The notes: a model not told the origin generated them from the letters alone. Counted from the stretch's first letter, positions 46,001-55,454 are shown. The stretch: DNA of 64,000 nt from Nemertoderma westbladi (GCA_032718475.1 JAUCBJ010008770.1:28157-92156); one strand, 5' to 3'. Numbers and translations: made by a program.

Positions 46001-49000
46001 TGTTGGTCTCTCGGAAGTAGGGAATCTAGTTCTACCGAAATTCTGTGTCCCTTGAGGTCCCCTACCCCGTGCATAGACTTCAACTCTATTTGGATCTCCT
46101 CGGCGTCCTGGAAGCTAGAAACAGCTCTCGCCACTTCCTCGTCGATATAAGATAATGTGGACGCAGTGTCCAACATCACATATATTCGCTTCGATCCCTT
46201 ATCGCCAGTAAGTTTCACCGGAATTACGCTGAATATTTCCGACGTGGCCGATGATAAATACGTCCGCGCGCTGGTCGATGAACTATCTGCGGTGAAACCT
46301 TGGCAGGTCACCTCTCTTGCGCTCGACTCGCCATCCTCGTCCGACGAACCTGGTTGGTAACCATCGTCCTGGATGCCAGTGTACGTATTCCTCCTTATCG
46401 ATACGGGTTCTTTGCTCCCCTTCCTTTGAGGATTTCGCTGTAAGTAACGGTCCGTTGGGGTATGGAAATCCGCATGTAGCAACTTGTGATGTAGTCTGCC
46501 GCATTCCATGCATCCGTCCTTGCTGTTCGGGCACTGCCGCCGTACATGACCTGGCGCAAGACATGCCCAACAGGTGTCCAACGTCCGCACTTGAACTCTT
46601 CTCTGTTCCGAATTTAATTCTTTGAACCGTCTGCAACTATCTAACTTATGGTCGTCAGATCTTACCTCCTTTAGTAAACAGTATTGGCAACCTACAAATC
46701 CATCCGGCAACTCCTGTTGCTTTAACCTAGGTCTATCTAACCGCTCACCTGACCATACTCGCGAGTCTGATCTAAAGGCTGGGGTACTCGAATTATATCT
46801 GTCTACTGAGTTAAATGTCACAGTGGTCCTGTCATCGTCAAAACTTACCATAGACTTACCGGTAACAGGTTTAGACTCCCTCATATTCTCTTCTGAGAAG
46901 TTTGATTTCATCTCTGCTACTGCGTCTGTGGCTATCATGTCATGAATATGCTGAAGTGTCAATACTTTACCTTGGCTCTCCAACTTATTCTCTAATTTGC
47001 GCCATTTCTGTCTGTAACGCATGTTTAAACGTCTTATTACGCTTTTCAAAACTTCGGCGTGATCACCATGATGAGGTAGATTCACCGTCCTCAAGATGTC
47101 CAATGCGTTTGAAATAGCGTTCGCTAAGTTCAACAGCTCTAACGGAGTTGTAATCCTTCCGCCCTTACCCAAGTCTTCTACTATCGACTGCGCCATCTTG
47201 GTTTTATTCCCGTAGATGTCACTAAGCGTCTTCATCGCTAACTCAAATGCTCTTTCATTGCCGACGAAGTTATCAGCAATGGCTCTAGGTTCTCGATGGA
47301 GCATCTGAAGCAAATAGTTGAACTTCTCGTTGGGAGTAAAGGTGCTGTTGGTTAGCTGCTCGTCGACATAGGTTTTGAAGGTCCTCCAATGTTTATGGTT
47401 ACCCATAAACTTCTGGGGTTGTTGCGTCGGCAGTCCTTGCCTAGCAGCAAACTTACCTATGTCCCTAAGGGTTGCGTCGTTCCGGGTTAACAAATGGTTT
47501 AGTTCCGCAGGGTTGTTAAGTCTGGTCCTTTCCCGGTGGTTCCAACTTACCTGCTCCGCGTCCGTCCTTGTTTCCTTATAGTTTCGGGACTTCTGACGTC
47601 TCATGTCTTCCTCTTCATCGCTTGACTCGGTGTCAGTCCTTAGCGCGCGCGATGGTTTGCGCGCCGAGGCCCTGACCCAAGCCTCCTCAATAAATCTTTC
47701 GGCTGAGTTTTCGAAATTGGGATTATGAATATTCGGGACAGGCGTCCTTACCTGAGGTCTATGTGGTATAGTCTCCTCCGATATGCGTACTCGTTGACTA
47801 GGCTGGACTTTATCTAACTCAGGCCTGCTAGGATTTGAATTACTTCTTACCTGGGCTGCTTCCTTTAACCGTAGGTTGCTAAGCATGTCCGTTATAGGTT
47901 GGATGTGCGGCGATATAGCTTGCGCTAAACTAGCACTTAACTCATCCCTCGTAATAAATTCCTGGCTAGGGTTCTGTTGTATAGTCGGCTCTATCTGAGT
48001 AATCCGCTGTCTCTCATATGATCCCTCTTCCGGTTTAACCCGGAAGTTCTCCGTCGAACTGGGTCGGCGCTCCATCCGCGTATTCCAAACCCGCGGGTTC
48101 GGTTCGCCAAATACTCGGCCCGTCGGAGTTTCTTCTCTAAATTCTCCGTTGTCACGTTCGGTATACAGTGGTGTGGCATTCCGATGACGTAGATCCTGGG
48201 CGATGGGTGAAGCACTAATACCAACTGGCGTGCGATATGTAGAGAACGGTTTAACGATCCGTGTACTCGTAATAGCTGGACCGGGTATAGGAATTCTGGT
48301 CGTCGTTGACTCGCGTATAGTCGGAGTTCTCGCTTCCTGTTCGGCCTTCTGCAGTGCGAACAGTTCTCGCAACTCTGTCCCCACACTCGCCCCACATTCT
48401 TCGAGCATTCGCATCCCCTTCTCGGCGATTTCGTTCGCCTTCCTAGTCCGTTCTTCGCTCTCTAAACTTAATCTCGCACTTTCCAACTGCGCCAGTTTAC
48501 GCTCTTCTTCTTCCCTCGCTCGTCTCGCTGCGCTCTCTTCTTCCACTCGCGCCTTTTCTTCATACAATGCGCGTCTTCTTTTCTCGATCTCGAGTTCGCG
48601 TTCCTTGCGTCCGCGTTCGAGTTGAAGCTCGCGCTCCTTCTGTTCACGATCGAGTTTCTTGCACTCGCGTTCGGCTTGGAGTTCGCGTTTCTTCGCTTCC
48701 TGTTCGCGTTCGAGTTGGAGTTCGCGTTTCTTCGCTTCCCGTTCGCATTCAAGTTGGAGTTCGCGTTTCTTCGCTTCCCGTTCGCATTCGAGTTGGAGTT
48801 CGCGTTCTCTCTGTTCGCATTCGAGTTCCTCGCGCTCACGCTCGGCTTGGAGTTCACGTTCCCTTTGCTCGCGTTCCGCTCGCTCGCGCTTACTTATCTC
48901 TTCCAACTCTCGTAACTCTGCGTCCAACTTACGTGTGCGCTCCCGTTCCCGCTCGGCTTCCTTCCGTGCTTCCTGTGCACGCAAAACTTCCGCCTGCTGT

Positions 49001-49317
49001 TCGTCTAGTCGGCGTCTTCTCTCCTCCGCCGAGTTGTGAGAAACAAGGGATCTAGCACATATTACCTTACCTCGCGCGTGACTAACCTGGGAATCGCCGC
49101 TGTCTCTAGATGCGTCGTCGGGTGGAGTCAACGTCCTCTGTTGAATGTTCTCCGTCGTCGGTAGCACCTGGCCTGGTACCACCACTCCATTCTGCATCAG
49201 CCAGCTAGTAACTTCCCTCTGATAACGGCGCTCTTCCTTATCTTGGATCTCTTCCCGCTCCACTAAGTCTCTTAACTCTGCATCACTCACCTGAGTCGCT
49301 GCGTTTGTGATGCCCAT
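43066..49317 (-). CDS. Gag-protease-reverse transcriptase-RNase H polyprotein (BEL/Pao)
   Basis: A 2083-residue ORF. Residues about 90-330 are a charged Glu/Arg coiled coil, partly built from 39-bp DNA repeats (48,660-48,830). A DUF1759-like gag domain follows (FMGNHKHWRTF, EKFNYLLQML). Zinc knuckles at about 880-960 include CWACLAPGHVRRQC. The aspartic protease has its active site at DTAS (about 1050). RT has DIEAM (about 1509) and YMDD (1588-1591). RNase H opens LFSDASDTGFG (about 1770). Near the end a 24-bp repeat gives four copies of ERPEESL. The ORF overlaps the preceding gag ORF by 31 nt in the -1 frame. Modules P5, P6 and P7 lie inside. AGGTAAG occurs 11 times in sense within this ORF, an oddity discussed in the findings. 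Confidence 0.93.
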   Translation of the reverse strand: MGITNAATQVSDAELRDLVEREEIQDKEERRYQREVTSWLMQNGVVVPGQVLPTTENIQQRTLTPPDDASRDSGDSQVSHARGKVICARSLVSHNSAEERRRRLDEQQAEVLRAQEARKEAERERERTRKLDAELRELEEISKRERAEREQRERELQAEREREELECEQRERELQLECEREAKKRELQLECEREAKKRELQLEREQEAKKRELQAERECKKLDREQKERELQLERGRKERELEIEKRRRALYEEKARVEEESAARRAREEEERKLAQLESARLSLESEERTRKANEIAEKGMRMLEECGASVGTELRELFALQKAEQEARTPTIRESTTTRIPIPGPAITSTRIVKPFSTYRTPVGISASPIAQDLRHRNATPLYTERDNGEFREETPTGRVFGEPNPRVWNTRMERRPSSTENFRVKPEEGSYERQRITQIEPTIQQNPSQEFITRDELSASLAQAISPHIQPITDMLSNLRLKEAAQVRSNSNPSRPELDKVQPSQRVRISEETIPHRPQVRTPVPNIHNPNFENSAERFIEEAWVRASARKPSRALRTDTESSDEEEDMRRQKSRNYKETRTDAEQVSWNHRERTRLNNPAELNHLLTRNDATLRDIGKFAARQGLPTQQPQKFMGNHKHWRTFKTYVDEQLTNSTFTPNEKFNYLLQMLHREPRAIADNFVGNERAFELAMKTLSDIYGNKTKMAQSIVEDLGKGGRITTPLELLNLANAISNALDILRTVNLPHHGDHAEVLKSVIRRLNMRYRQKWRKLENKLESQGKVLTLQHIHDMIATDAVAEMKSNFSEENMRESKPVTGKSMVSFDDDRTTVTFNSVDRYNSSTPAFRSDSRVWSGERLDRPRLKQQELPDGFVGCQYCLLKEVRSDDHKLDSCRRFKELNSEQRRVQVRTLDTCWACLAPGHVRRQCPNSKDGCMECGRLHHKLLHADFHTPTDRYLQRNPQRKGSKEPVSIRRNTYTGIQDDGYQPGSSDEDGESSAREVTCQGFTADSSSTSARTYLSSATSEIFSVIPVKLTGDKGSKRIYVMLDTASTLSYIDEEVARAVSSFQDAEEIQIELKSMHGVGDLKGHRISVELDSLLPRDQHTRQERKALPLDGFKCLAMKGFGRQLGKVPPMSPIAQEYFDKLRIPRHQVGYRNVSMLIGAEQLIAHQIWETRPAEPHVNGPHAHRTILGWYTRVPMSYEFTGGDKPMNRYDELQPIIQPPLVEPPDIDEFRRTCIDHYSDFSESDEELIPDNVRLSEPLHNDRTDSEPEDYCYQTRGSGSAAHATYLTNVLTYTDIVEGQAAKYRDLDIFQYSEEELQKELICQDLETGARTVEWLDRDAMEPGGYDLAMSTDEKRSLEMMEDTIRLLPTGHFEVGVLWRRQPPKLENNYNLALKRLNGVRARLLKNPDIREKYCAQINNYFAKGFAGKVEDPDLVTDQTYYLPHHYVTHPDKPDKVRVVNDCAAVYRGMSLNSELMDGPNLNNYLIGILLRFRQRRFAFTCDIEAMFHQVRACKADQDSLRFLWYENEDLSGPVVTYQMYVRIFGARDSPNGMLFVLKKTATAQIGKYPVEVIESILRNFYMDDGLVSKDTAEQAIEVAHGLQECLATGGFPLTKFTTNSEALLESFPVKDRGSGDIELGVEPIPMARVLGLAWNPNSDKFQVRVRFEPSSPDKVLTKRICLSTLSRLFDPMNFISPVILQARACMRKIWLSDVEWDEPISPIHAKQWREWEAELHLLKNIDVPRSYFPNQLVFPADLELHLFSDASDTGFGMVAYLRREVSQDKFETAFVTSRSKTMPVKYMTVPRAELQAAVVSVEVSKQITEELDTTLTLFYWTDASLVLVYIAADNIALKTFVANRRAQIVDFSTKEQWRHCPGVLNPADITSRGAMPAEFCQEESQEFWLHGPDFLTRTQEHWPERLKIVTNPMPEDAEVKVEKVSKSKSKAKLKSLERPEESLERPEESLERPEELLERPGDLSDQQTYVTTRSGRVSYDVKPPLQTRRQSQLVSDGQKMTDIMDPLVSKPVGLDSKLPLVSGQPSLALESCSVYDKLLNSSASWLIICKRTAWLSRYVS
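43190..43240. repeat. Palindromic module P5 (inside pol)
   Basis: The core CCAAACCCACAGGTTTGG has flanking GTTTC/GAAAC and outer AATGG/CCATT pairs, about 51 bp in all. It encodes SKPVGLDSKL. Confidence 0.78.
45459..45487. repeat. Palindromic module P6 (inside gag-pol)
   Basis: CAGACCC-AC-GGGTCTG is a perfect inner stem in which both arms differ from the CAAACCC type in matching positions. A short CTG/CAG pair lies outside. Confidence 0.72.
48076..48118. repeat. Palindromic module P7 (inside gag)
   Basis: The core CCAAACCCGCGGGTTCGG (one mismatch) has an outer stem CCGCGTATT/AATACTCGG with one mismatch. It encodes EPNPRVWNTR. Confidence 0.72.
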
Positions 49318-50036
49318 AGCAGCCAGTTCTCCGTCCTAACTCGTCGGAATCGCTCCGATAACTCGCGGTGCTCTAACAAGGCTGCCAAAACCCTGTCGTA
49401 AATCCTCGTTGCTACGTCGCTCGACTGAGACTCTACTGCCTTCTTCGCTAGGACTGCAAGCTCCTCCGTCTGCTTGAATAACGCTGAGTTATATCCTCTT
49501 CTAATCTCTACTAACTCTACCCTCCCGATGTTCGCTGGGTCAGCTAACATCTTCCTTACCTTGTCCGCCGTCCGAGTTATATGTCCGGCATGCGCGCGAA
49601 GTTTCTTCTTTATCGCGATATCAAGTTCTCTCTCGCTTACCTGACTCACACTTGGTGGACTTGAAGGATTATTTCGGGAACTACGGGTACTCCTAACAGC
49701 CGTTGGGACCACGGCACTTACCATACCCACAGGTCTGGAAACCGGGCTCCGGGCTCTCGCTTCTACTACACTACCCTCCCTATCACTCACCTCTGTCCGG
49801 GCTGCCGTACAGTCCTTCCTATCAGTAGTGGTAGGGGATCCTAATACTATTACCTGAGGCTGCTGTTCTTCCTCACTAGTCACTGTCTCGTCCTCCTGTT
49901 CACTTACGTCAGCGTCGCTCGCTGCATCGTCATAGTCGGCATTGTCATCAACAGTAATATTTACGCTATCGTCAGTCGGCGGTCCAGCCGCCGTCTCATA
50001 GCTGTCCTCTAGTGCCTCTTTGTCTGAGACACTCAT
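49287..50036 (-). CDS. Gag N-terminal ORF of the BEL/Pao element
   Basis: A 249-residue ORF, the first after the 5' leader. The N-terminal half is acidic and disordered (Asp/Glu/Ser/Thr-rich). The C-terminal half is helical (KKKLRAHAGHITRTADKVRK, then Ala/Glu/Leu-rich) and resembles the helical start of Pao gag proteins. It ends at 49,287, overlapping the ATG of the next ORF by 31 nt. A -1 shift or reinitiation would be needed to continue. No standard slippery heptamer was found in the overlap. A weak palindrome (CCATACCCACAGGTCTGG, 49,721-49,738) lies inside. Confidence 0.75.
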   Translation of the reverse strand: MSVSDKEALEDSYETAAGPPTDDSVNITVDDNADYDDAASDADVSEQEDETVTSEEEQQPQVIVLGSPTTTDRKDCTAARTEVSDREGSVVEARARSPVSRPVGMVSAVVPTAVRSTRSSRNNPSSPPSVSQVSERELDIAIKKKLRAHAGHITRTADKVRKMLADPANIGRVELVEIRRGYNSALFKQTEELAVLAKKAVESQSSDVATRIYDRVLAALLEHRELSERFRRVRTENWLLWASQTQRLR

Positions 50037-51267
50037 AGTCTAAATAATATTTGCCTTCCGGCAAAAATCTCGCAAAAGTTCGAGATATAATTATAATTTA
50101 ACCGAAATACGGTCAAATTATTTGTCAAATAATCAGTTGGTCCAAATGTCAAATAAATTCGCAATGCAATATTGTGAATTTAATGGGGTATATAGTTATA
50201 GCAAATACTAACACAATATTTAAACAAAATATTATTATATAGCTACTATATAGTATTAAATACCGGTATAGCACAAAATAACTTTTGAATCTAATACAAA
50301 ATATTCAAAATAAACTTGCCACCCGAATATTTCCAATTTTATATATAGCTCTAATCAACGCAATTTTAGTTTCAAATATTATATGTATCCACTAGCGCGT
50401 GGCTACATCTTCGGGTTGCGACTCTCTCTAACTCTCTCTCTAACTTGAGCGATTCAAAAAACCATGACCGGCTAAACCTAAATATCCTAACTAATAAACT
50501 GAGTTCAGCTTCGCAGTTAAACAACCGATAATTTTTTACTGCTTCCACAAACACAATGGTGCCAACAGAACAACTAACCTTGTTTGCTGTGAGATTCCAC
50601 GTCCGCGTCCAAAGATTCAGGCCCTTCGCTGATTGCAAACCGAACCCGCAGACCCACACGAACCCCAAACTCAGAAGTTCCGCCTTGCCATGTATCTCCA
50701 GATGGTATAAAATAACTAAGCGGTTACCTAACATACCGGTACAAAACTCTAGAATTTTACAAAATAATTTTGACCAAAACTGAATTCTCGCAAACCTAGC
50801 TAAAATTTTTCAAAAAACTTACTAATTACAGTTTGCCCTAAGGCCTAAGGAACTGCTGTATTCGCAATTAGCAAAACGCACTACCGTACATTCACTGTAT
50901 GCAGTACAGTAAGTAAAACAGTACACCAACCTAACAGCCTAATGATACTGTGTGTGGTACGGCAAACAAATGTCCTTCTACCGTCCGCAGTAACAACAAT
51001 CAGCCTAATGTACTACTGTACTATTGTACGCAGCCAGTGAATACAGTAATCTAAACTAACAGCCTAACAGAATATACTTAATGTCTTACTGTACGCTAGC
51101 CTATAGCCTACAGCAGACGATCACGTGCTCTAACTTATTGCCTAATACTATGATACTACTATCAGCCTAAGAATACTCTATGTCTCACCGTACGCAGTAC
51201 AGTACCTAATACAGTAATCTAATTCGTATTTACTGTACGCAGTACAGCAAAACAATCCGCGTATTAC
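50037..51267 (-). other. 5' leader of the BEL/Pao element
   Basis: About 1.2 kb lies between the 5' LTR and gag. A 120-codon open frame at 50,372-50,734 lacks recognisable features and is probably chance. In sense orientation AAG|GTTAGT near 50,579 is a good splice-donor candidate for a subgenomic transcript. CAGTACAGTA-type strings are frequent. No clear primer binding site was identified. Confidence 0.5.
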
Positions 51268-53447
51268 TGATAAACAACCGCGACCTCTATACTAACAGCA
51301 GAACTGTTGAACAGAACAATACCCATTAATATCCTTCTGCCAACCTAATGAGTTCTCGTCTAACCAATAAGACACAAAGACTGCTCTACTGTTAAGTAAA
51401 GGGGATCAGGAGCGTGCTATTACTAAATTGTAAGGGTTGCTAAATACAAAACCGCTACTTACCGTTAGATGGCGCTAGTCTGCCGTCCGCTAATATATTT
51501 TACTAATTTTACACAACTCCTGCAAAATCGCTTGTTCCTTTCTCTACCGATTGCTCGATAGAGAGCTAACTGTTCGAATCTATGAGCCACGCAGGAATAA
51601 CCAAAACAATAAACCCGAGTCGGCTCCCTAAGCTTACTTAAGACGAGTGCGAGAGGCCTTGCACTCAGAGTATTCTTACGCCTAATTCTATCACTATTAA
51701 AGCACGCTATTACCTACGTCTTTCTAATCGCGAATACTGGAGGTTCCCTAACGTAATGTGTGAATGCGAGAATATTTAAAATATCAAAATGGTACAGTAT
51801 CTGTTTCTACGTGGATAATACCACTCCGAGTCTAAAACTGCCCGCGACTGGCTTTAGGCCAGCAAAATTACTAGCGTATCGTGCGTACCGAATAGTGCGT
51901 TCTAGCTGATTGCCCGCTAATGCAAATAACCGCTCAGCGTGAATAGTTTACAGTACACTAATTATTACCTTAGCTACTCTCCGCTATGCTGCATACTAAT
52001 TCTTAATTTTTTACTAATTAATTACAGTCACAAATATTTAACAGCGTACTAATTACTAAGAGTTCCAGAATACGTAATTCTAATTTATCACGCAACAGGT
52101 TTCGCTAGTAATAGCCTAAATTGCCGTATTACTTTGACCTAATCAATAACTAATTATTGTAACTAAGAAATAGAAATCAATCAAAGGAAAAAGAGCGCCT
52201 ATCTAAGCATTCGTAATCTTAGGCACACTTCAATAACACACCAATCAGCGTTAGAAATCACAGTTTACAATTGTGCAATTCACTACTCGTACTCCACACT
52301 CAACGTTGTAATACGCGCAGGCCTCTCCCAGGTACATCTAGGATTCCTAACTAACCCAATTCCTGCCCCCCTAATACTAAATAGAGACAAAACCTGGATC
52401 ATCAGCCCCCTAGATACTGTACCGGCGATCGGTCTGCGTGCCGCAGTGCAAGATACCCGCCCGCAACGGTGACCCTGGCCAGCGTTGCCCGCTTTGAATC
52501 CTCCGCTCTCTCCTAGTCGCTCAACCCCCCGATGCGCCCACCGCCCACTGGCACCTTAGCCCTCCATGATGCTAATAGCTACCATAGCGGCGCATGCAAA
52601 TCACAAAGTCTGACAGTCTCAGGAATCCCTTAGGATTATTGCGCAGAAAAGAATCACATAGAACCATTAATCAAAGAGTAGAAATCATAGTTCGATTGTA
52701 ATTTGCAGTAATCGAAGGAATTATTGAGAAACACAAGCAAAGTAATCGCACTAGCAAATCATTCCAAGAAATTAATCAAAATTAGCAAATTGCAGAAAAT
52801 ACGATATCCTAATACAAAATTAGAGACAGCTCAGCAAGTAAATTGTAACAGGGGTGTGTCATGTGATAAAGCATGAACATATGAACAACAAAGGCCCTAC
52901 CGGCACACCGCCAATTTATAGGTGATCCCGATGGGGTGATGCAATAAGGTGACTCAATCGCTCTCCCATTGGCTCTCCAGTCCATGCTAGCATTAAACCA
53001 ACCTGGAAGCAGTTAATCCAATAAGGAGACCGGATTGTAGCCCTATGCCCTCAAATTATTACCATATATGGTAATGGATCACGTCTCTGGCTGCTGAATG
53101 GCCAGGACAGCGTCCCTATATGCTAGCCCTATCAAACTAATATCAGCAAGCACAAAATCCAGGGTCCGAGTAAACTCGCTACCCTGGAACTATCTACATA
53201 TATCCTAATACAAAATTACGTAGGTAGGGCTACATACTATACAAAATGAATGGATGCAAAATATATGGGCGTTTTAACTTCCTTACCTAAATGTCACCAC
53301 ACTGCGCCTTATCTAAATAATTATACTGCACAACGGACTAATATTACGTACAGTATAACGGACTAATACTGCATACTGCATAATGGACTAATACTGCATA
53401 CTGCATAATGGACTAATACTGTGGATACAGCGCCATATACCGTAACA
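51268..53447 (-). repeat. 5' LTR of the BEL/Pao element
   Basis: 2,180 bp with TG...CA in element sense, aligned end to end with the left LTR with no length difference. It should contain the promoter, but no TATA box was assigned. Confidence 0.95.
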
Positions 53448-53452
53448 CTGCT
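53448..53452. repeat. Target-site duplication CTGCT (right)
   Basis: A direct copy of the five bases before the left LTR. Confidence 0.88.
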
Positions 53453-54240
53453 CATGGCAGATCTTGTTTGTTGTTTCTTAACATTTTCATTACATATCGT
53501 ACCCACACCACATAACACATAGCTACTTACACGTGGGCAGTACATAATACAGAACAGATAGAGTATAGTACACTGTATAGATACAGAGATTGTTTCTTAG
53601 TTAGAACTTTTTTATGTATACTCTAAGTGTTTAACGAGTTACTTACTATTTTGTTAAATAGTTAACCTTATTCAACAGTAATGGGGTGGGTGCAAGCGCG
53701 ACTCGTATTCGCCATCATCTGTGGGGCGACTCACTGCCTGAGAGGGTCCCGTACCAAGTACCGCAGTGGGCTGGGGATTGGGAACTGTGCGAGGCTGCCA
53801 ATTTTATGGGCTATGTATGCCTGGATTAAATAATAATAATAATAATCTAAGTAATATGGAACCGATGGCAGTAATCACTTTAGGGTTATTTTTATCAGAC
53901 TATTGCGCAGGCATGATAGGCACTCTAATGTACTATACAGTAGTAGGCCATGATACAGATCGTATGGTGTACAAGTCGGACAGTCATCACATGTACTGTT
54001 TCAGTTTCTATAGTATAATGGCTAGAAAGCTACATGCCTATACCTTCATAAAACTAAAAAAATAACGCGGTTATTAATGTGTTCTGATCATCATACCTAC
54101 CTCCTACACATATCAACTTAGCCAGGAAAGCAATTACTAACTAGCGTAGTACCTACCACGTTCGATAAAAATGTCAATGGCAAAAATTTATTGTCATTCA
54201 GAAGGTAATAAAATCATTTGATGATTATTATAAAATTTAA
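53453..54240. other. Intergenic stretch with a retroposon 3' tail
   Basis: About 53,680-53,850 looks like the 3' end of a non-LTR retroposon on the plus strand: a GC-richer body (GAGAGGGTCCCGTACC, GGGATTGGGAACTGTGCGAGG) ending GGATTAAATAATAATAATAAT. No ORF of note. The rest is AT-rich and unassigned. Confidence 0.45.
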
Positions 54241-54733
54241 ATGTGCCCAGATTCCCATTTGGTAAATAACTCATCGGCACGGATCATTAGACCCCATTCT
54301 GGAGGTCCAATATACGTCTTTGAAATGCCTCCAATAAGTTCAAGGAAAAAACTATGGCATCAGGGGATTCGTGTTGATGGATGGATATGGGAACATGGTG
54401 GTAGTAAAATTATTAAAATTCCCAAGAAAATGAAACGGTCATACTTTTATATTACCTTAAAGGGTCGTTCAAGTGCACCAGAGAAGTTTAAAAAAAATTG
54501 AACTTAATGTGGAAAATGACCCCAAGTACATATTAATTCATTATATTGGGTCAATAACAGCAGATGAACATGACAGGCCGCATGGGAATGCTAAAGCTCT
54601 TGTACCCCACCATCACTTTAGATCATCTTATCGAGTCAAGGATACGGTGTTAAGTGAAAGTGTCCTTTCTGCTATAATTACATTGCAAACTACAATAAAA
54701 TACCTGACGGTTTCGTTCTTAAATATATTTTGA
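54241..54733 (+). pseudogene. Broken ORF pair with weak CG-1-like resemblance
   Basis: Two overlapping frames (54,241-54,501 and 54,473-54,733) join into one protein-like stretch if one A is removed from the eight-A run at 54,490-54,497. The combined order RPHSGGPIYVF, DGWIWEHGGSK, SYFYI, EKFKK, YILIHYIG loosely follows the CG-1 DNA-binding domain of CAMTA-type proteins (SGxxxxF, DGxxW, YY, HYL). This is by eye only. It could instead be an uncharacterised domesticated or transposon-derived domain. A sequencing error in the A-run would make it intact. No introns or neighbours support it as an active gene. Confidence 0.4.
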
Positions 54734-55454
54734 GGGGACACGACCCATTTCTCATGTCCTTACAGTGATAATAAATAGATTTTGGAACAACATAACGACA
54801 CTACGAGGAACTGAATGACTTTTACTAATACGTACAAGATGATTTCGCAAAGCCTATATATTATTTGATGAATAAGTTAAATTTGTATAAGTTATTTTAT
54901 AATATACAATGCTCTATATTATGTATACTATATGTTCTCATATAATATTAATATTGCATTGATGTTTCAATATTTACAAATGTATACAAATTCTAATAAA
55001 TATATGCACGGTACAAAAATACATTGTTGCGTTTTTCCTTCCTCTGCGTTTTTCCTCCCTCTCTGGTCAATTTTCCCCGTAATTGTTTTCCCCTCTTGTT
55101 TACAGTCTGTTTTACCCCAGCCCTGAGGGATGATGTATTCTGATCGGGCGTTGTCTTAGCCAATGATAAGCTGGGCTGTAGTGTTTGCTCTAATACACTA
55201 CACACCACCACAAAGGAATGGGGAAACAGTCCTCCATTGCGAAACCAATAATACTCTAATTACCTCTGCCTATTGAGTAATAAACTTGTAATGGCATAAT
55301 GGCACTAATATATATATATTGCATACCACATGTCCAAGGAAGATCGAGGCATGATCCATAAGTCGTGTAAAGGTCATTTTGCCTGGGTAATACTCTACAC
55401 AGTATTCATTTATATAATCTTTGTTGATAATTTGAAATATAAACAAAAAACGTT
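54734..55454. other. Unassigned intergenic stretch
   Basis: AT-rich sequence. No gene, RNA gene or repeat could be supported. Confidence 0.4.

Larger units (their letters stand above)
34478..53447 (-). mobile_element. Complete giant BEL/Pao LTR retrotransposon (18,970 bp)
   Basis: Two 2,180-bp LTRs, TG...CA ends and a 5-bp duplication CTGCT bound the element. In sense order (right to left) it carries a gag N-terminal ORF, gag-protease-RT-RNase H, integrase and an extra 1235-residue ORF in the env position. The DUF1759-like gag region, DTAS protease, YMDD reverse transcriptase and the C-terminal integrase region place it in BEL/Pao. Members of this group are usually far shorter, in the range of 5-10 kb. 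About six substitutions were seen between the LTRs (about 0.3%), so insertion is recent. A tRNA primer site after the 5' LTR could not be recognised with confidence, and the polypurine tract before the 3' LTR (GGAGCGG) is weak. Confidence 0.95.

Noticed and set aside
50640-50668. A ninth palindromic module near the leader
   Set aside because: CGAACCCGCAGACCC has only one arm; the second arm is not complementary.
51230-51267. Primer binding site next to the 5' LTR
   Set aside because: The sequence after the LTR (GTAATACGCGGATTG in sense) does not clearly match the 3' end of a tRNA that I can recognise, so no site is claimed.
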